Positions 23,819-32,936 of a DNA stretch of 32,936 bases are shown here, piece by piece. This DNA comes from Pseudomonadota bacterium. GTDB taxonomy: Bacteria > Pseudomonadota > Alphaproteobacteria > Rhodobacterales > Rhodobacteraceae. A program made the translations under genes and the position numbers. The stretch spans positions 1 to 32,936 of the forward strand of contig CAUJIP010000041.1 in NCBI GenBank assembly GCA_963205235.1, written 5' to 3'. The notes under the pieces were generated by a model. It was not told where the DNA came from. It worked only from the letters and a program-made list of their open reading frames with translations, and ran no database searches. Positions within the stretch are counted from its first letter, which is position 1, and each line of letters opens with the position of its first letter.

Positions 23819-26800
23819 TTAGCCAAGATCGGCAAGGCGCATCAGTGCGGCGCGAAGTTTTTCGGCCTCTTCCTGACGGGCTTCCAGATTCGACTGCGCT
23901 TCCATCACCACGTCCTCGGGCGCGGATTTGGCGAAGTTCGGGTTGTCGAGCCGCCCTTTCAGGCCACCGATTTCCTTGCCCAGCTTGTCGAGGGCCTTTT
24001 GCAGGCGGGATTTTTCTTCGGCGATGTCGATCAGGCCCTGCAGCGGGATCGCGAAGGCCGCGCCTTCAGCGGCCACCGCGATGCTGCCTTTCGGGGCTGG
24101 GCCTTCGGTGACGCTGTCCACGCGGGCCAGCCGCTTGATCAGGAGTTCGTTGCGCTGGAAGGCCTGTCTTGCGTCGTCGGTCAGGCTGGTGGCCACGAGG
24201 TCGGCTTTCAGGCCCACCGGCACATGCACCTGCGCCCGGGCGCTGCGGATGTCGTCGATCAGGGTGGTGACGAAGGTCATTTCCTGCGTCGCGGCCTTGT
24301 CGATCAGGCTGGCGGGCAGCGTGGGCCAGTCGGTGTGGACGAGGAGTTTTGCGCGCTTGCCGGTGGTGCCCCACAGTTCTTCGGTGATGAAGGGCATGAA
24401 GGGATGCAGCAGGATCATCGACTGATCCAGCACCCATGCCATCGTCGCGCGGGTTTCAGCGGCGTCGGGGCCGTCGAACAGGGGCTTGGCGAATTCGACA
24501 TACCAGTCGCAGACCTTGCCCCAGACGAACTTGTAAAGCGCGTCGGCGGCGGTGTCGAAGCGGAAGGTTTGCAGCGCCTCGTTGACCTCGGCCAGGGTGC
24601 GGGCGGTTTCGCCGATGATCCATTTGTTCGCGGTGGCTTGGGGCGAGGGGGCGGGGCCGGTCGCATGACCCTCCCAGACCCCGTTCATCTCGGCAAAGCG
24701 GCAGGCGTTCCAGAGTTTGGTGCCAAAGTTGCGGTAGCCCGCGATCCGCTGGGTATCCAGCTTCAAGACGCCCCCAAGCGAGGCCATTGCGGCATTGGCA
24801 AAGCGCAGCGCGTCGGCGCCGTATTCGTCGATGATCTCCAGCGGGTCGATGACGTTGCCAAGCGACTTCGACATCTTCTTGCCCTTGGCGTCGCGGACGA
24901 GGCCGTGCAGATAGACGGTGTGGAACGGCACGGCGTCCACCACGGCCAGCTGCATCATCATCATCCGGGCGACCCAGAAGAAGAGGATATCCTGCCCGGT
25001 CACCAGGACCGAGGTCGGGAAGTATTTCTTCAGCTCCGGCGTGGGTTCCGGCCAGCCGAGGGTGCCGATCGGCCAAAGGCCGGAGGAGAACCAGGTGTCG
25101 AGGACGTCGGGGTCGCGGTAGAGAGAAATCTCTGACCAATCTGTTTTGGAGACTGGCGGCTCGGATGCCTCAGCAACGTCGAAGATGACATCGGCATCCT
25201 GATCAATCCCGAACTTTTCGGCATAGAACCAGCGTGCCTGTTCTGCCGCTTCTTCGAATGTCGAGGCACAGAAGGGAACCAGGTTTCCGGAATCCCAGCG
25301 GGTGCGGAAATCGCCAAATTTTCCTCCGGTTGGCTTGCCATCCGGACCCAGCGAGTCACGCATCTCGCCTTCAGCGGCAGGCCCATACCACACCGGAATC
25401 TGGTGGCCCCACCACAGCTGGCGGCTGATGCACCAGGGTTCGATGTTTTCCAGCCAATGATAATAGGTCTTTTCGCCCGATTGCGGGATGATCTTCGTCG
25501 CGCCCGACCGCACCGCGTCCAGCGCGGGTTCGACGATCTTCGCGGTGTCGACGAACCACTGGTCGGTCAGCATCGGCTCGATCACCACCTTGGAGCGGTC
25601 GCCGAAGGGCTGCATGATCGGTTTGGACTCGACGTAAGGCACCAGTTCCAGGTGTTCTGCGCCGGTTTCCTTGTCGACGGATTTCTTCAGGGTGGTGACC
25701 GCCAGCCCCTCCGCCGTGATCGCCTCAACCACACGCTTGCGGGCTTCATACCGGTCCAGCCCGCGCAGGTCGTCGGGGACGAGGTTCAGGGCGTCGATCT
25801 CGGATTCGGACAGCGTGAATGGCTGTTCGGCAATCCCCGGCGTCGCGTAGCCCTTGGCGACCAGCCAGGCGCGGGACATGCGGCCTGCAATCTCTGCCGC
25901 CTCGGCATAAGGAACCCCATCCGCCCGCATCTGCGCGCGGGTGTCGAGGAGGCGGTAGCACGGGATATCGCCGCGCTTGGCGACGGCGTAGTCGTTGAAG
26001 TCATGCGCGCCGGTGATCTTGACGGCACCGGAGCCGAAGGTGGGGTCCGGATATTCGTCGGTGATGATCGGGATCAGGCGGCGATGCTCGGCAGGGCCAA
26101 CCGGAATTTCGCATAGTTTCCCGACGATTGGCGCGTAACGTTCATCTGATGGATGAACGGCGACAGCGCCATCCCCCAGCATGGTTTCAGGCCGGGTCGT
26201 GGCGATGGAGATGTAATCCCGCGTCTCGCGCAGGGTCACGCGGCCTTCGGCGTCCTTCTCGACGTATTCATAAGTCTCCCCGCCCGCGAGCGGGTATTTG
26301 AAGTGCCACATATGGCCGGGGACTTCGGTATTCTCGACCTCCAGGTCACTGATGGCGGTTTCAAAATGCGGGTCCCAGTTCACCAGCCGCTTGCCGCGAT
26401 AGATCAGGCCCTTGTTGTAGAGATCGACGAAGACCTTGATCACCGCGTCGTGGAAGTTGCCTTCCTCGCCCGCAGGCGCTCCCGGAGCGCCCGACATGGT
26501 GAACGCCTCGCGGTCCCAGTCGCAAGAGGCGCCAAGGCGCTGCAACTGGCCGATGATCGTGCCGCGCGATTTCTGCTTCTGCTCCCAGACCTTGAGCGTA
26601 AAGGCCTCACGCCCCATCTCGCGCCGCCCGACGTTCCCGGCCTTCGCCATCTCGCGTTCGGTCACCATCTGGGTCGCGATCCCGGCGTGATCGGTGCCGG
26701 GCTGCCACAGGGTGTCGTCGCCCATCATCCGGTGCCAGCGGGTCAGGATGTCCTGCAAGGTGTTGTTGAAGGCATGGCCCATGTGCAGACTGCCGGTCAC

Positions 26801-26941
26801 GTTGGGCGGCGGGATCATCACGGAAAAGGCGGGACGGCCGGGCTTGGCATTCGCGCCCGCCGCAAAGGCCTTGGCGTCAAGCCAGGCTTTGGAAATCCGG
26901 GCCTCGGCCTCGGTCGCGTTGAAGGTCTTTTCCATCGGCAT
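23819..26941 (-). CDS. valS: Valyl-tRNA synthetase
   Basis: A 1040-residue class I synthetase that attaches valine to tRNA(Val). [18 protein letters not shown] carries the HIGH-type motif as HMGH at 53-56, and KMSKSLGN near residue 688 is the KMSKS signature. Between them lies the CP1 editing domain, with [10 protein letters not shown] and the [14 protein letters not shown] block. After the helical anticodon-binding domain the protein ends in a long charged coiled coil (about 985-1035), as in bacterial ValRS tRNA-binding tails. Start at 26941: AAGGGGA lies eight bases upstream; a second ATG two codons later is less well placed. The length is at the upper end for the family. It follows lrp on the same strand. 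Confidence 0.98.
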   Translation of the reverse strand: MPMEKTFNATEAEARISKAWLDAKAFAAGANAKPGRPAFSVMIPPPNVTGSLHMGHAFNNTLQDILTRWHRMMGDDTLWQPGTDHAGIATQMVTEREMAKAGNVGRREMGREAFTLKVWEQKQKSRGTIIGQLQRLGASCDWDREAFTMSGAPGAPAGEEGNFHDAVIKVFVDLYNKGLIYRGKRLVNWDPHFETAISDLEVENTEVPGHMWHFKYPLAGGETYEYVEKDAEGRVTLRETRDYISIATTRPETMLGDGAVAVHPSDERYAPIVGKLCEIPVGPAEHRRLIPIITDEYPDPTFGSGAVKITGAHDFNDYAVAKRGDIPCYRLLDTRAQMRADGVPYAEAAEIAGRMSRAWLVAKGYATPGIAEQPFTLSESEIDALNLVPDDLRGLDRYEARKRVVEAITAEGLAVTTLKKSVDKETGAEHLELVPYVESKPIMQPFGDRSKVVIEPMLTDQWFVDTAKIVEPALDAVRSGATKIIPQSGEKTYYHWLENIEPWCISRQLWWGHQIPVWYGPAAEGEMRDSLGPDGKPTGGKFGDFRTRWDSGNLVPFCASTFEEAAEQARWFYAEKFGIDQDADVIFDVAEASEPPVSKTDWSEISLYRDPDVLDTWFSSGLWPIGTLGWPEPTPELKKYFPTSVLVTGQDILFFWVARMMMMQLAVVDAVPFHTVYLHGLVRDAKGKKMSKSLGNVIDPLEIIDEYGADALRFANAAMASLGGVLKLDTQRIAGYRNFGTKLWNACRFAEMNGVWEGHATGPAPSPQATANKWIIGETARTLAEVNEALQTFRFDTAADALYKFVWGKVCDWYVEFAKPLFDGPDAAETRATMAWVLDQSMILLHPFMPFITEELWGTTGKRAKLLVHTDWPTLPASLIDKAATQEMTFVTTLIDDIRSARAQVHVPVGLKADLVATSLTDDARQAFQRNELLIKRLARVDSVTEGPAPKGSIAVAAEGAAFAIPLQGLIDIAEEKSRLQKALDKLGKEIGGLKGRLDNPNFAKSAPEDVVMEAQSNLEARQEEAEKLRAALMRLADLG

Positions 26942-26960
26942 GCGTCTAATCCCCTTGATC

Positions 26961-26978
26961 CCGCGCCTTCTAGCGCGG
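26961..26978 (-). terminator. Hairpin between lrp-type gene and valS
   Basis: CCGCGC-CTTCTA-GCGCGG, a perfect 6-bp stem with a 6-base loop, in the 57-base gap after the Lrp-family stop and just ahead of the valS ribosome-binding site. It could end the regulator transcript or lie in the valS leader. No T run. Confidence 0.45.
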
Positions 26979-26998
26979 CCCGTGCCGAAGGGAAAGCG

Positions 26999-27430
26999 TC
27001 AGACCGCCCGGTCGATCTTGGTCGACAGGTGGATCAGGCTTTCCGACGCCCTGACGCCGGTCAACGCCCCGATATGGTCCAGCACCTGGTCCAGAACCTG
27101 GGTGCCGGGGCAGGCGACCTGAATCAGGAAATCGAACCGGCCCGAGGTGGTGAAAACCCGCTCGACCTCGGCAATCGACTTAAGCCGCGCCAGGACGGCG
27201 GCCTGCGCCCGTGGCTCGATGGTCAAAAGGACCGAGGCGCGCAGTCGCCCCTCGCGCATCGCCTCGCCCAGTTTCAGGGTATAGCCCGCGATGGTGCCGG
27301 TGCTTTCCAACCGCTCCAATCGGGCCTGCACGGTTGACCGTGCCACCTTCAACCGGCGCGAGAGGGTGGCCACCGACATCCGCGCATCGGCCCCCAGAAG
27401 CCCCAGTATGCCGCGATCAAGATCATCCAT
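26999..27430 (-). CDS. Lrp/AsnC-family transcriptional regulator
   Basis: A 143-residue Lrp/AsnC regulator. LDRGILGLLGADARMSVATLSRRLKVARSTVQARLERLESTGTI is the N-terminal helix-turn-helix; GYTLKLGEAM links to the C-terminal RAM ligand-binding domain (SVLLTIEPRAQAAVLARLKSIAEVERVFTTSGRFDFLIQV). Members sense amino acids and often control an adjacent amino-acid enzyme. Here the divergent neighbour is an ornithine/lysine-type decarboxylase, so regulation in response to a basic amino acid is likely but inferred. The ATG at 27430 begins the conserved MDDLDRGIL. Two TATAAT sequences on the minus strand (27453-27458 and 27475-27480) could serve as -10 elements. Confidence 0.93.
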   Translation of the reverse strand: MDDLDRGILGLLGADARMSVATLSRRLKVARSTVQARLERLESTGTIAGYTLKLGEAMREGRLRASVLLTIEPRAQAAVLARLKSIAEVERVFTTSGRFDFLIQVACPGTQVLDQVLDHIGALTGVRASESLIHLSTKIDRAV

Positions 27431-27438
27431 TCAATTTG

Positions 27439-27541
27439 CCGCCCTTTTCGTCATTATATCATCGCCGCGCTGCAATTATACAGTTTTGTGCGGTGAGTTT
27501 GTGCCCCATATGCGGCATCCTCGATTGCAGGAAAAGGGCGG
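27439..27541. promoter_or_regulatory. Divergent lrp/decarboxylase control region with 11-bp inverted repeat
   Basis: CCGCCCTTTTC (27439-27449) and GAAAAGGGCGG (27531-27541) are perfect complements 81 bases apart. Between them lie two ATTATA copies (27453-27458 and 27475-27480) 22 bases apart, about two DNA turns. Lrp-family proteins bind AT-rich cores at such spacing, so looping by the divergent regulator is a reasonable hypothesis. Confidence 0.5.
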
Positions 27542-27645
27542 TTCATACGCACCTGGCCTGGTTCACTTGAAACCACGCTGGTGCCCGATCCCCAAGGCTG
27601 CAAAGGGAAGGGCGAAGCGTCTTGTTGGCAGAAGGAAAAACGCCG
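27490..27645 (+). ncRNA. Structured 5' leader of the ornithine decarboxylase gene (candidate speF-type motif)
   Basis: The decarboxylase has an unusually long leader. It contains a nested hairpin: GCACC (27549-27553) pairs with GGTGC (27580-27584), and inside it TGGTT (27559-27563) pairs with AACCA (27571-27575) around a CACTTGA loop. Rfam describes a speF leader RNA upstream of ornithine decarboxylase genes in alphaproteobacteria; location and gene fit. Membership is inferred, since I cannot compare it with the covariance model. The 5' boundary is approximate. Confidence 0.5.
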
Positions 27646-28791
27646 ATGGGACTTTCCAAGACGATCTGGCAGAATCCGACCGAGTATCTGCGCTCGCAAC
27701 ATCCCGAGAACCCGGTGCTGTTCTTTGCACCCGCCGCCGCGCAGGCCGCCGCCCGCCGGTTCATTGATGGCTTTCCGGGAATGGTCACCTATGCGGTGAA
27801 GTCGAACCCCGGTGAAGCGATGGTTGAAAATCTGGTGGCCGCAGGGATCACCGGTTTTGACTGTGCCTCGCCGCACGAGATCGACCTGATCCGCCGCCTC
27901 GCCCCCGAGGCCGCGATCCACTACAACAATCCGGTCCGCGCCCGCCACGAAATCGCGCATGCGGTCAAGGCCAATGTCAAAAGCTATAGCGTTGATTCGC
28001 ATTCGGAACTGCAGAAGCTGATCGAGATGGTCCCGGTTGAGGGCTGCGAAATCTCGGTCCGGTTCAAGCTGCCGGTCGCGGGGGCTGCCTATAACTTCGG
28101 GGCCAAGTTCGGGGCTACGGTCGAAGTCGCAGCCGAGATATTGAAAACGGTGGCGGAAAAGGGGTTCATCCCCTCGATCACCTTCCACCCCGGCACGCAA
28201 TGCACCGATCCCCATGCCTGGGAGGCCTATATCCGCGAGGCGGCGACCATCGCCCGTCTGGCCGCGGTCAAGATCGCCCGGCTGAACGTGGGCGGCGGGT
28301 TCCCCAACCACCGTCTGGCGGCTGTCGTGCCGCAGCTTGACGAAACCTTCGCGCTGATCGACCGCGTCGCGACCGAGGCGTTCGGCGCGGACCGTCCGGC
28401 GCTGGTTTGCGAACCGGGTCGGGCGCTTTGCGGCGATGCCTTCGCGATTGCTGATCGGGTCAAGGCCGTGCGTGACAACGCGCATGTCTTCTTGAACGAC
28501 GGCGTCTATGGCGCGCTGAACGAACTGCCGATGATCGGGGTGATCGACCGCTATTCGGTCCTGTCGCCCGACGGGGCTTTGCGCAAGGGTGCCCCGGTGC
28601 CAAAGGTCGTCTTCGGGCCGACCTGCGATTCGGTTGACCGGCTGCCGGGCGAACTCATGCTGCCGGCCGATCTGGCGGAAGGCGATTATCTGGTCTGGGC
28701 CTCGATGGGGTCTTATTCCCTTGCCACCAATACGCGGTTCAACGGCTTTGGCGACCTGCAACTCGTCACGGTGTTAAGCCTGAACCTCTGA
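27646..28791 (+). CDS. Ornithine/lysine decarboxylase, type III fold (alanine-racemase-like)
   Basis: A 381-residue PLP decarboxylase with the alanine-racemase barrel fold, as in eukaryotic ornithine decarboxylase. The Schiff-base lysine is K52 in TYAVKSNP; VRFKLPVAG, FHPGTQC, the NVGGGFP glycine loop, CEPGRAL and the active-site cysteine C327 in GPTCDSVD follow in the usual order. The expected product is putrescine from ornithine, or cadaverine if lysine is accepted; alphaproteobacterial members can do both. The start at 27646 has AAGGA nine bases upstream; an in-frame TTG at 27622 precedes that site and is rejected. Divergent from an Lrp regulator, with a structured leader. A hairpin and T-rich stretch follow the stop. 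Confidence 0.93.
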   Translation: MGLSKTIWQNPTEYLRSQHPENPVLFFAPAAAQAAARRFIDGFPGMVTYAVKSNPGEAMVENLVAAGITGFDCASPHEIDLIRRLAPEAAIHYNNPVRARHEIAHAVKANVKSYSVDSHSELQKLIEMVPVEGCEISVRFKLPVAGAAYNFGAKFGATVEVAAEILKTVAEKGFIPSITFHPGTQCTDPHAWEAYIREAATIARLAAVKIARLNVGGGFPNHRLAAVVPQLDETFALIDRVATEAFGADRPALVCEPGRALCGDAFAIADRVKAVRDNAHVFLNDGVYGALNELPMIGVIDRYSVLSPDGALRKGAPVPKVVFGPTCDSVDRLPGELMLPADLAEGDYLVWASMGSYSLATNTRFNGFGDLQLVTVLSLNL

Positions 28792-28793
28792 TC

Positions 28794-28855
28794 CGGTAAT
28801 TCTTACCGACACTTGGGCACCCGGCTGGACAATTTCGGTCGGGTGCTTAGCTTTT
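28794..28855 (+). terminator. Terminator region of the ornithine decarboxylase gene
   Basis: Three bases after the stop is CGGTAA-TTC-TTACCG (28794-28808), then a 7-bp stem GCACCCG/CGGGTGC (28817-28823 and 28840-28846) followed by the T-rich TTAGCTTTT (28847-28855). The second is the best intrinsic terminator in the window. Confidence 0.65.
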
Positions 28856-28892
28856 GGCTTGCGCACTGATCCGGGCAGCGGACCACTACTCG

Positions 28893-29984
28893 TTGCGGCA
28901 CCAAGGGAGGACGGCCACGCGAATCCTTGATCGCCTTCGCAGGTTCTTCCGGCCCCATGCCGGTGTCACCGCTGAACCGGCCCCCGCTCCTTTACCGGGG
29001 CGTGTGCGCGGGCCTGTCGATCATGTCGTGATCTTGGACGGAACGCTGTCATCGCTGGAGCCTGGGCAGATCGGCAATGCCGGGATGACGTTCCTGCTTT
29101 TGCAGGAAATGGGGCATCGGGCCAACCGTCGGCTATATTATGAGCCCGGCATGCAGTGGGAAGGCTGGCGGCGCGGTGTGGCGTTGATGGAGGGGCGGGG
29201 GGTCGCATCGCAGATCCAGCGCGCCTATGGCTGGCTGGCCAGCGGTTATCGGGAAGGCGACCGCATCTTTCTGTTCGGCTATTCGCGGGGCGCCTATGCC
29301 GTGCGATCTTTGGCCGGGGTGATCGACCGGATCGGGCTTTTGCGTCGTGAAGCCGCGACCCAGCGGATGGTGACTCTGGCCTGGCGGCACTATGAACGCG
29401 CACCGGGCAGCCTTGCCGCGCAGGCCTTCACCAAGGCGTTCTGCCATCTGGAAACCGGCATTGAAATGGTTGGCGTCTTTGACACGGTCAAGGCGCTGGG
29501 CCTGCGTCTGCCCTTCTTCTGGTTGTTCAGCGCCGACCGCTACGGGTTCCACAACCACCACCTCGGCAGCTCGATCCGGCACGGGTTCCACGCGCTGGCT
29601 CTGGACGAAACCCGCGAGGCGTTTGCTCCGGTGCTGTGGGAATGCCCGCCCGGTTGGGAAGGCAACGTTCAGCAGGTCTGGTTTCGTGGCGCGCATGGCG
29701 ACATTGGCGGCCAGATCGGCGATTTTGCCGCCGCGCGGCCCCTGGCGAATATCCCGCTGGTCTGGATGCTGGAGCAGGCCGAGGCGCTGGGTCTTGCCCT
29801 GCCCAAAGGCTGGCGCCCCCGATTTCCCTGCGACGCAAAGGCACCGATGGTCGGGACCTGGCGGTCCTGGGGCAAGTTCTTCCTATGGCGGAAGCCGCGG
29901 GTGATCGGGCGTGACCCGTCCGAGCGCCTGCACCCGTCGGCTTTTGGCCATGCCAAGGGGCGCTGGCCGCATTCGGCAGACTAG
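28893..29984 (+). CDS. DUF2235 alpha/beta-hydrolase (Tle1-like phospholipase domain)
   Basis: A protein of about 360 residues with a DUF2235 alpha/beta-hydrolase domain. The nucleophile elbow is GYSRGA (serine near residue 131 counted from 28893), VGVFDTVKALGL carries the acid, and WFRGAHGDIGG the catalytic histidine. DUF2235 includes type VI phospholipase effectors (Tle1), but no secretion genes are nearby, so a housekeeping lipase or esterase is as likely. The start is problematic. In-frame TTG codons at 28854 and 28893 lack good ribosome-binding sites, whereas AGGGAGGA (28904-28911) sits five bases before an ACG at 28917 that would give (M)RILDRLRRFF. I list the nearest canonical start; the true one may be 28917. 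Confidence 0.82.
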   Translation: MRHQGRTATRILDRLRRFFRPHAGVTAEPAPAPLPGRVRGPVDHVVILDGTLSSLEPGQIGNAGMTFLLLQEMGHRANRRLYYEPGMQWEGWRRGVALMEGRGVASQIQRAYGWLASGYREGDRIFLFGYSRGAYAVRSLAGVIDRIGLLRREAATQRMVTLAWRHYERAPGSLAAQAFTKAFCHLETGIEMVGVFDTVKALGLRLPFFWLFSADRYGFHNHHLGSSIRHGFHALALDETREAFAPVLWECPPGWEGNVQQVWFRGAHGDIGGQIGDFAAARPLANIPLVWMLEQAEALGLALPKGWRPRFPCDAKAPMVGTWRSWGKFFLWRKPRVIGRDPSERLHPSAFGHAKGRWPHSAD

Positions 29985-30011
29985 GCAGGCGCTGCTTGGT
30001 GGGAAGCCGAA

Positions 30012-30033
30012 CCGGAACCCCTGCGGATTCCGG
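30012..30033. terminator. Hairpin between convergent DUF2235 gene and gltA
   Basis: CCGGAA (30012-30017) and TTCCGG (30028-30033) pair, with two further C-G pairs inside and a CTGC loop. It lies 9 bases after the gltA stop and 27 bases after the hydrolase stop, so it could serve both. Confidence 0.55.
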
Positions 30034-30042
30034 CGTCTGGCC

Positions 30043-31332
30043 TTAGCGGTGGCGCAGGTCGGTGTAATCGCGCCGGGCCGGGCCGATGTACAACTGCCGC
30101 GGGCGACCGATTTTCTGGTTTTTCTCGCCGATCATCTCTTTCCACTGGCTGATCCAGCCCACAGTGCGGGAAATCGCGAAGATCGGTGTGAACATCGAGG
30201 TCGGGAAGCCCATAGCCTCAAGAATGATGCCGGAATAGAAGTCGACGTTGGGATACAGCTTCTTCGAGATGAAGTAGTCGTCTTCCAGCGCGATCCGCTC
30301 CAGTTCCTTGGCGACTTGGAGAAGCGGGTTGTTGTGGACACCCAGCAGTTCCAGAACCTCGTCAGCGCTTTCCTTCATCACCTTGGCGCGAGGGTCAAAG
30401 TTCTTGTAGACCCGGTGGCCAAAGCCCATCAGACGGAAGCCGGAGTTCTTGTCCTTGGCCTTGGCGATGTATTCCGGGATCCGGTCGACCGACCCGATTT
30501 CCTTCAGCATCTCAAGGCAGGCCTGGTTCGCCCCGCCATGGGCCGGACCCCAAAGGCAGGCAATTCCGGCCGCGATGCAGGCAAAGGGGTTGGCGCCCGA
30601 GGACCCCGCCAGACGCACGGTGGAGGTCGAGGCGTTCTGTTCATGGTCGGCATGCAGCATCATGATCCGATCCATGGCTTTTTCCAGGATCGGGTTGACG
30701 ACGTAATCCTCGCACGGGACCGCAAAGCACATGTGCAGGAAGTTGCCAGCATAGCTGAGCGCGTTCCGCGGATACTGGAACGGCTGACCGATGGAATACT
30801 TGTAGGCCATTGCCGCGATGGTCGGCAGCTTGGCGATCATCCGGATCGAGGCAACCTCGCGGTGCCAGGGGTCGTTGATGTCCAGTGAGTCGTGATAGAA
30901 GGCGGACATTGCGCCCACAACACCGACCATCGTCGCCATCGGGTGGCTGTCGCGACGGAACCCACGGAAGAAGTTGTGCATCTGTTCATGCACCATCGTG
31001 TGCTTGGTCACGCGGCTGGTGAAATCGGCAAGCTGTGCTGCGGTCGGCAGTTCGCCGTACATCAGCAAATAGCAAACCTCGAGGTGGCTGGACTTTTCAG
31101 CCAGCTGTTCGATCGGATAGCCGCGATACAGAAGCTCTCCCAGATCGCCGTCGATATAGGTGATCGCGCTTTCGCAAGCGGCGGTCGAGGTGAAGCCGGG
31201 GTCGAAGGTGAAAACATCCGCCTCGCCGTAAAGCTTGCGGATATCCAGTACGTCGGGGCCCAGCGTGGGTTTGAGGACCGGAAGATCGTAGGTCTTACCG
31301 TCCAGTTCCAGCTTTGCGACGTTGTCCGACAT
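30043..31332 (-). CDS. gltA: Citrate synthase
   Basis: A 429-residue type II (Gram-negative, hexameric type) citrate synthase catalysing oxaloacetate plus acetyl-CoA to citrate. The N-terminal beta domain ([25 protein letters not shown]) is typical of this type. Catalytic blocks are [15 protein letters not shown], the histidine in [11 protein letters not shown], and [16 protein letters not shown] with its aspartate. I chose the ATG at 31332 ([10 protein letters not shown]) with GGGGA five bases upstream; ATG codons further up at 31344 and 31404 are not conserved in style. A small hairpin (31358-31378) lies in the leader. Downstream of gltX on the same strand. Confidence 0.97.
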   Translation of the reverse strand: MSDNVAKLELDGKTYDLPVLKPTLGPDVLDIRKLYGEADVFTFDPGFTSTAACESAITYIDGDLGELLYRGYPIEQLAEKSSHLEVCYLLMYGELPTAAQLADFTSRVTKHTMVHEQMHNFFRGFRRDSHPMATMVGVVGAMSAFYHDSLDINDPWHREVASIRMIAKLPTIAAMAYKYSIGQPFQYPRNALSYAGNFLHMCFAVPCEDYVVNPILEKAMDRIMMLHADHEQNASTSTVRLAGSSGANPFACIAAGIACLWGPAHGGANQACLEMLKEIGSVDRIPEYIAKAKDKNSGFRLMGFGHRVYKNFDPRAKVMKESADEVLELLGVHNNPLLQVAKELERIALEDDYFISKKLYPNVDFYSGIILEAMGFPTSMFTPIFAISRTVGWISQWKEMIGEKNQKIGRPRQLYIGPARRDYTDLRHR

Positions 31333-31403
31333 GTTGGTCCCCATTCTTTTCGCTATCGGCAGCCCTGGCAGGGGTGCCCCAGTCCATTGCTCGGCATCCT
31401 GCA

Positions 31404-31434
31404 CCCCCCGAAGGAGGGCTTCAAGACCGGGGGG
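31404..31434 (-). terminator. Candidate gltX terminator
   Basis: CCCCCCG (31404-31410) and CGGGGGG (31428-31434) form a 7-bp stem just after the gltX stop, before the gltA leader. No T run follows. Confidence 0.5.
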
Positions 31435-31440
31435 CGCGGG

Positions 31441-32847
31441 TCACGAACTTGCGTCTTCCAGCCTTGCAATCACCTCGTCCCGACCGATGACTAGCATCAT
31501 GTCGTAAACCGAAGGTGTAACAGTCCGACCCGCAATCGCCGCCCGCAAGGGTGCTGCAAGCTTGCCGAACCCGATGCCGTTTTCTGCGGCGATCTCGTTC
31601 AGGATAGGCTCAAGCGCGTCCTTCGACCAGCTAACATTTTGCAGTCGCGGCGTCAATGATTTCAGTATACCACGGGATACCGTATCTAGGCTTGCCGCTG
31701 CCTTCTCATCCGGTACCACAGGCCGCGACACCATCAGGAAAGCCGCTTTTTCAACAAGTTCCGGGAATGTCTTCGCAGACTTCTTCAAGAAGGACAGCGC
31801 ATCCTTCATCCGCAGTTCCTGCACCTCTGTCAGGGCCGAAAGCCCAGCCACCGCCAGGAACGCCTTCAGTTCATGCAGCAACGCAGCATCCTCGGCCATC
31901 GCCATGTGATGCCCGCAGGTGTTTTCCAGCTTCTTGAAGTCCAGCCGCGCCGGCGCGCGCCCGATTCCCGCAAGGTCGAACATCTGTATCGCTTCTTCGC
32001 TGGTGAAAATCTCGGCGTCGCCATGCGCCCAGCCAAGCCGCGTCAGGTAATTCCGCATCCCGGCGGCGGGGTAGCCCATCGCCTGATACTCCTCGACCCC
32101 GGTCGCGCCATGGCGTTTCGACAGCTTCTTGCCGTCAGGCCCGTGGATCAACGGGATATGCGCCCAAACCGGGATCGCCCAACCCATCGCGTCATAGACC
32201 ATCTGCTGGCGTGCCGCGTTGTTCAAATGGTCATCGCCCCGGATCACATGGGTCACCCCCATGTCATGGTCGTCAACCACCACCGCCAGCATATAGACCG
32301 GTGTTCCGTCGGACCGCAGGACGATCATGTCGTCAAGCGTCTCGTTCTTGATGATCACGCGGCCCTGCACCTGATCCTCGATCACCGTCTCGCCGGTGCG
32401 CGGAGCTTTCATCCGGATCGCAAACGGAGCATCCGGGTATGTCGCCGGGTCCGCATCACGCCAGGGGCTGACAAACACGGCATAGCTTGCGCCTTCCGCC
32501 TCACGCGCGGCGCGGAATGCGGCGATTTCTTCCTGAGTGGAGAAGCACTTGTAAGCCGTTCCTCGTGCAAGCATCTGATGCGCGACCTCGGCATGGCGGT
32601 CGCGGCGTTCGAACTGGCTCACGACCTCTCCGTCCCAGTCCAGGCCCAGCCAGGTCAGCCCGCGCAGGATCGCCGCCGTCGCCTCGGGGGTTGACCGTTC
32701 GCGGTCTGTATCCTCGATCCGCAAGAGGAACTTGCCGCCACGTCCCCGGGCGTAAAGCCAGTTGAAAAGGGCCGTCCGGCCACCGCCGATATGCAGATAT
32801 CCCGTGGGTGACGGGGCAAAGCGGGTGACGACGGGGGTAGAAGACAT
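31441..32847 (-). CDS. gltX: Glutamyl-tRNA synthetase
   Basis: A 468-residue class I synthetase charging tRNA(Glu). [13 protein letters not shown] (HIGH-type motif at 19-22), [37 protein letters not shown] and KLSKRHG at 241-245 are the standard blocks; the C-terminal half is the helical anticodon-binding region. Only one cysteine (KCFST) is present where E. coli GltX has a zinc cluster, as usual in alphaproteobacteria. The start at 32847 ([13 protein letters not shown]) has AAAGG nine bases upstream; the in-frame ATG at 32871 is rejected. With GatB in the same window, the enzyme may also charge tRNA(Gln), although alphaproteobacteria often carry two GltX copies with split roles. Confidence 0.97.
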   Translation of the reverse strand: MSSTPVVTRFAPSPTGYLHIGGGRTALFNWLYARGRGGKFLLRIEDTDRERSTPEATAAILRGLTWLGLDWDGEVVSQFERRDRHAEVAHQMLARGTAYKCFSTQEEIAAFRAAREAEGASYAVFVSPWRDADPATYPDAPFAIRMKAPRTGETVIEDQVQGRVIIKNETLDDMIVLRSDGTPVYMLAVVVDDHDMGVTHVIRGDDHLNNAARQQMVYDAMGWAIPVWAHIPLIHGPDGKKLSKRHGATGVEEYQAMGYPAAGMRNYLTRLGWAHGDAEIFTSEEAIQMFDLAGIGRAPARLDFKKLENTCGHHMAMAEDAALLHELKAFLAVAGLSALTEVQELRMKDALSFLKKSAKTFPELVEKAAFLMVSRPVVPDEKAAASLDTVSRGILKSLTPRLQNVSWSKDALEPILNEIAAENGIGFGKLAAPLRAAIAGRTVTPSVYDMMLVIGRDEVIARLEDASS

Positions 32848-32936
32848 CGACGTTAACCTTTCGGAAACCATGCAGGGCCTAGGCTTTGCGGGTCTTAGGC
32901 AATCATGGGGCGGGAAACAAGGTGGCGTGGGGCCGG
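32848..32936 (-). other. Upstream region of gltX, nothing recognised
   Basis: These 89 bases hold the gltX leader and probably its promoter. I see no clear -35/-10 pair, dyad or gene start on either strand before the window ends. Confidence 0.4.

Noticed and set aside
27291-27767. Frame through the decarboxylase leader that could encode a leader peptide
   Set aside because: An ATG at 27510 opens in the leader, but the frame continues far into the decarboxylase gene out of frame and has no ribosome-binding site, unlike short regulatory leader peptides.
28893-29984. DUF2235 protein as a type VI secretion effector
   Set aside because: No VgrG, PAAR, Hcp, immunity lipoprotein or other secretion gene is within the window; the neighbours are housekeeping genes.

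Overview
The window looks like chromosomal DNA of an alphaproteobacterium, most likely a Rhodobacterales (Rhodobacteraceae/Paracoccaceae) species. The evidence is high GC, dense operons joined by ATGA/TGATG overlaps, a cobS / J-domain / BolA neighbourhood, a gltX-gltA pair, a type III-fold ornithine decarboxylase next to an Lrp regulator, and a GAGGATATTT-containing intergenic element that I recall from that family. No rRNA, tRNA, CRISPR array, insertion sequence or prophage is visible. Most genes are housekeeping or ordinary accessory genes.

Layout. 1-2315: amino-sugar catabolic operon (end of a GntR/UTRA regulator, a SIS-domain glucosamine-6-phosphate deaminase-like protein, nagA). 2343-4289: palindromes, an NAD(P)H-dependent FMN reductase, a small secreted protein and an SDR dehydrogenase. 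4389-5024: hicA-hicB toxin-antitoxin pair behind a near-consensus sigma-70 promoter. 5084-8683: cobalamin region with cobS, small proteins, a J-domain protein and BolA. cobS is followed not by cobT but by an AT-richer gene for a membrane-anchored protein. 8684-9700: a second AT-rich patch with one TTG-start gene of unknown function. 9886-12030: malate synthase G. 12219-13932: overlapping ArsR-SRPBCC-double SRPBCC operon. 14000-18505: aminopeptidase N, a lytic-transglycosylase-like lipoprotein and an unknown helical protein. 18581-21692: gatB, a DUF4177 protein and a HisC-like aminotransferase. 21722-23733: divergent control region with a perfect FNR box, a di-haem cytochrome c peroxidase, a DUF1992 protein and a secreted cysteine protein. 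23819-28791: valS, an Lrp/AsnC regulator and the divergent ornithine decarboxylase with a long structured leader. 28893-32847: DUF2235 alpha/beta hydrolase, gltA and gltX.

How the genes work together. The first three genes convert N-acetylglucosamine-6-phosphate to fructose-6-phosphate. Malate synthase and citrate synthase serve the glyoxylate and TCA cycles. gatB, valS and gltX serve translation; GatB completes Gln/Asn-tRNA charging begun by a non-discriminating GltX/AspRS. CobS is one ATPase subunit of the aerobic cobaltochelatase, whose partners are not in view. The peroxidase appears to be switched on under low oxygen through FNR/FnrL.

I did not find a convincing new multi-gene system. 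The most interesting signals are regulatory: a 45-nt dyad whose 3' arm contains the ribosome-binding site of the gene after valS; a structured leader and an 11-bp inverted repeat spanning the lrp/decarboxylase divergent promoter; a stack of palindromes around the FNR box; a likely ACG start codon in the DUF2235 gene; and two AT-rich patches around the cobS-bolA block. All coordinates and motifs were read by eye; family names come from motif recognition, not database searches.
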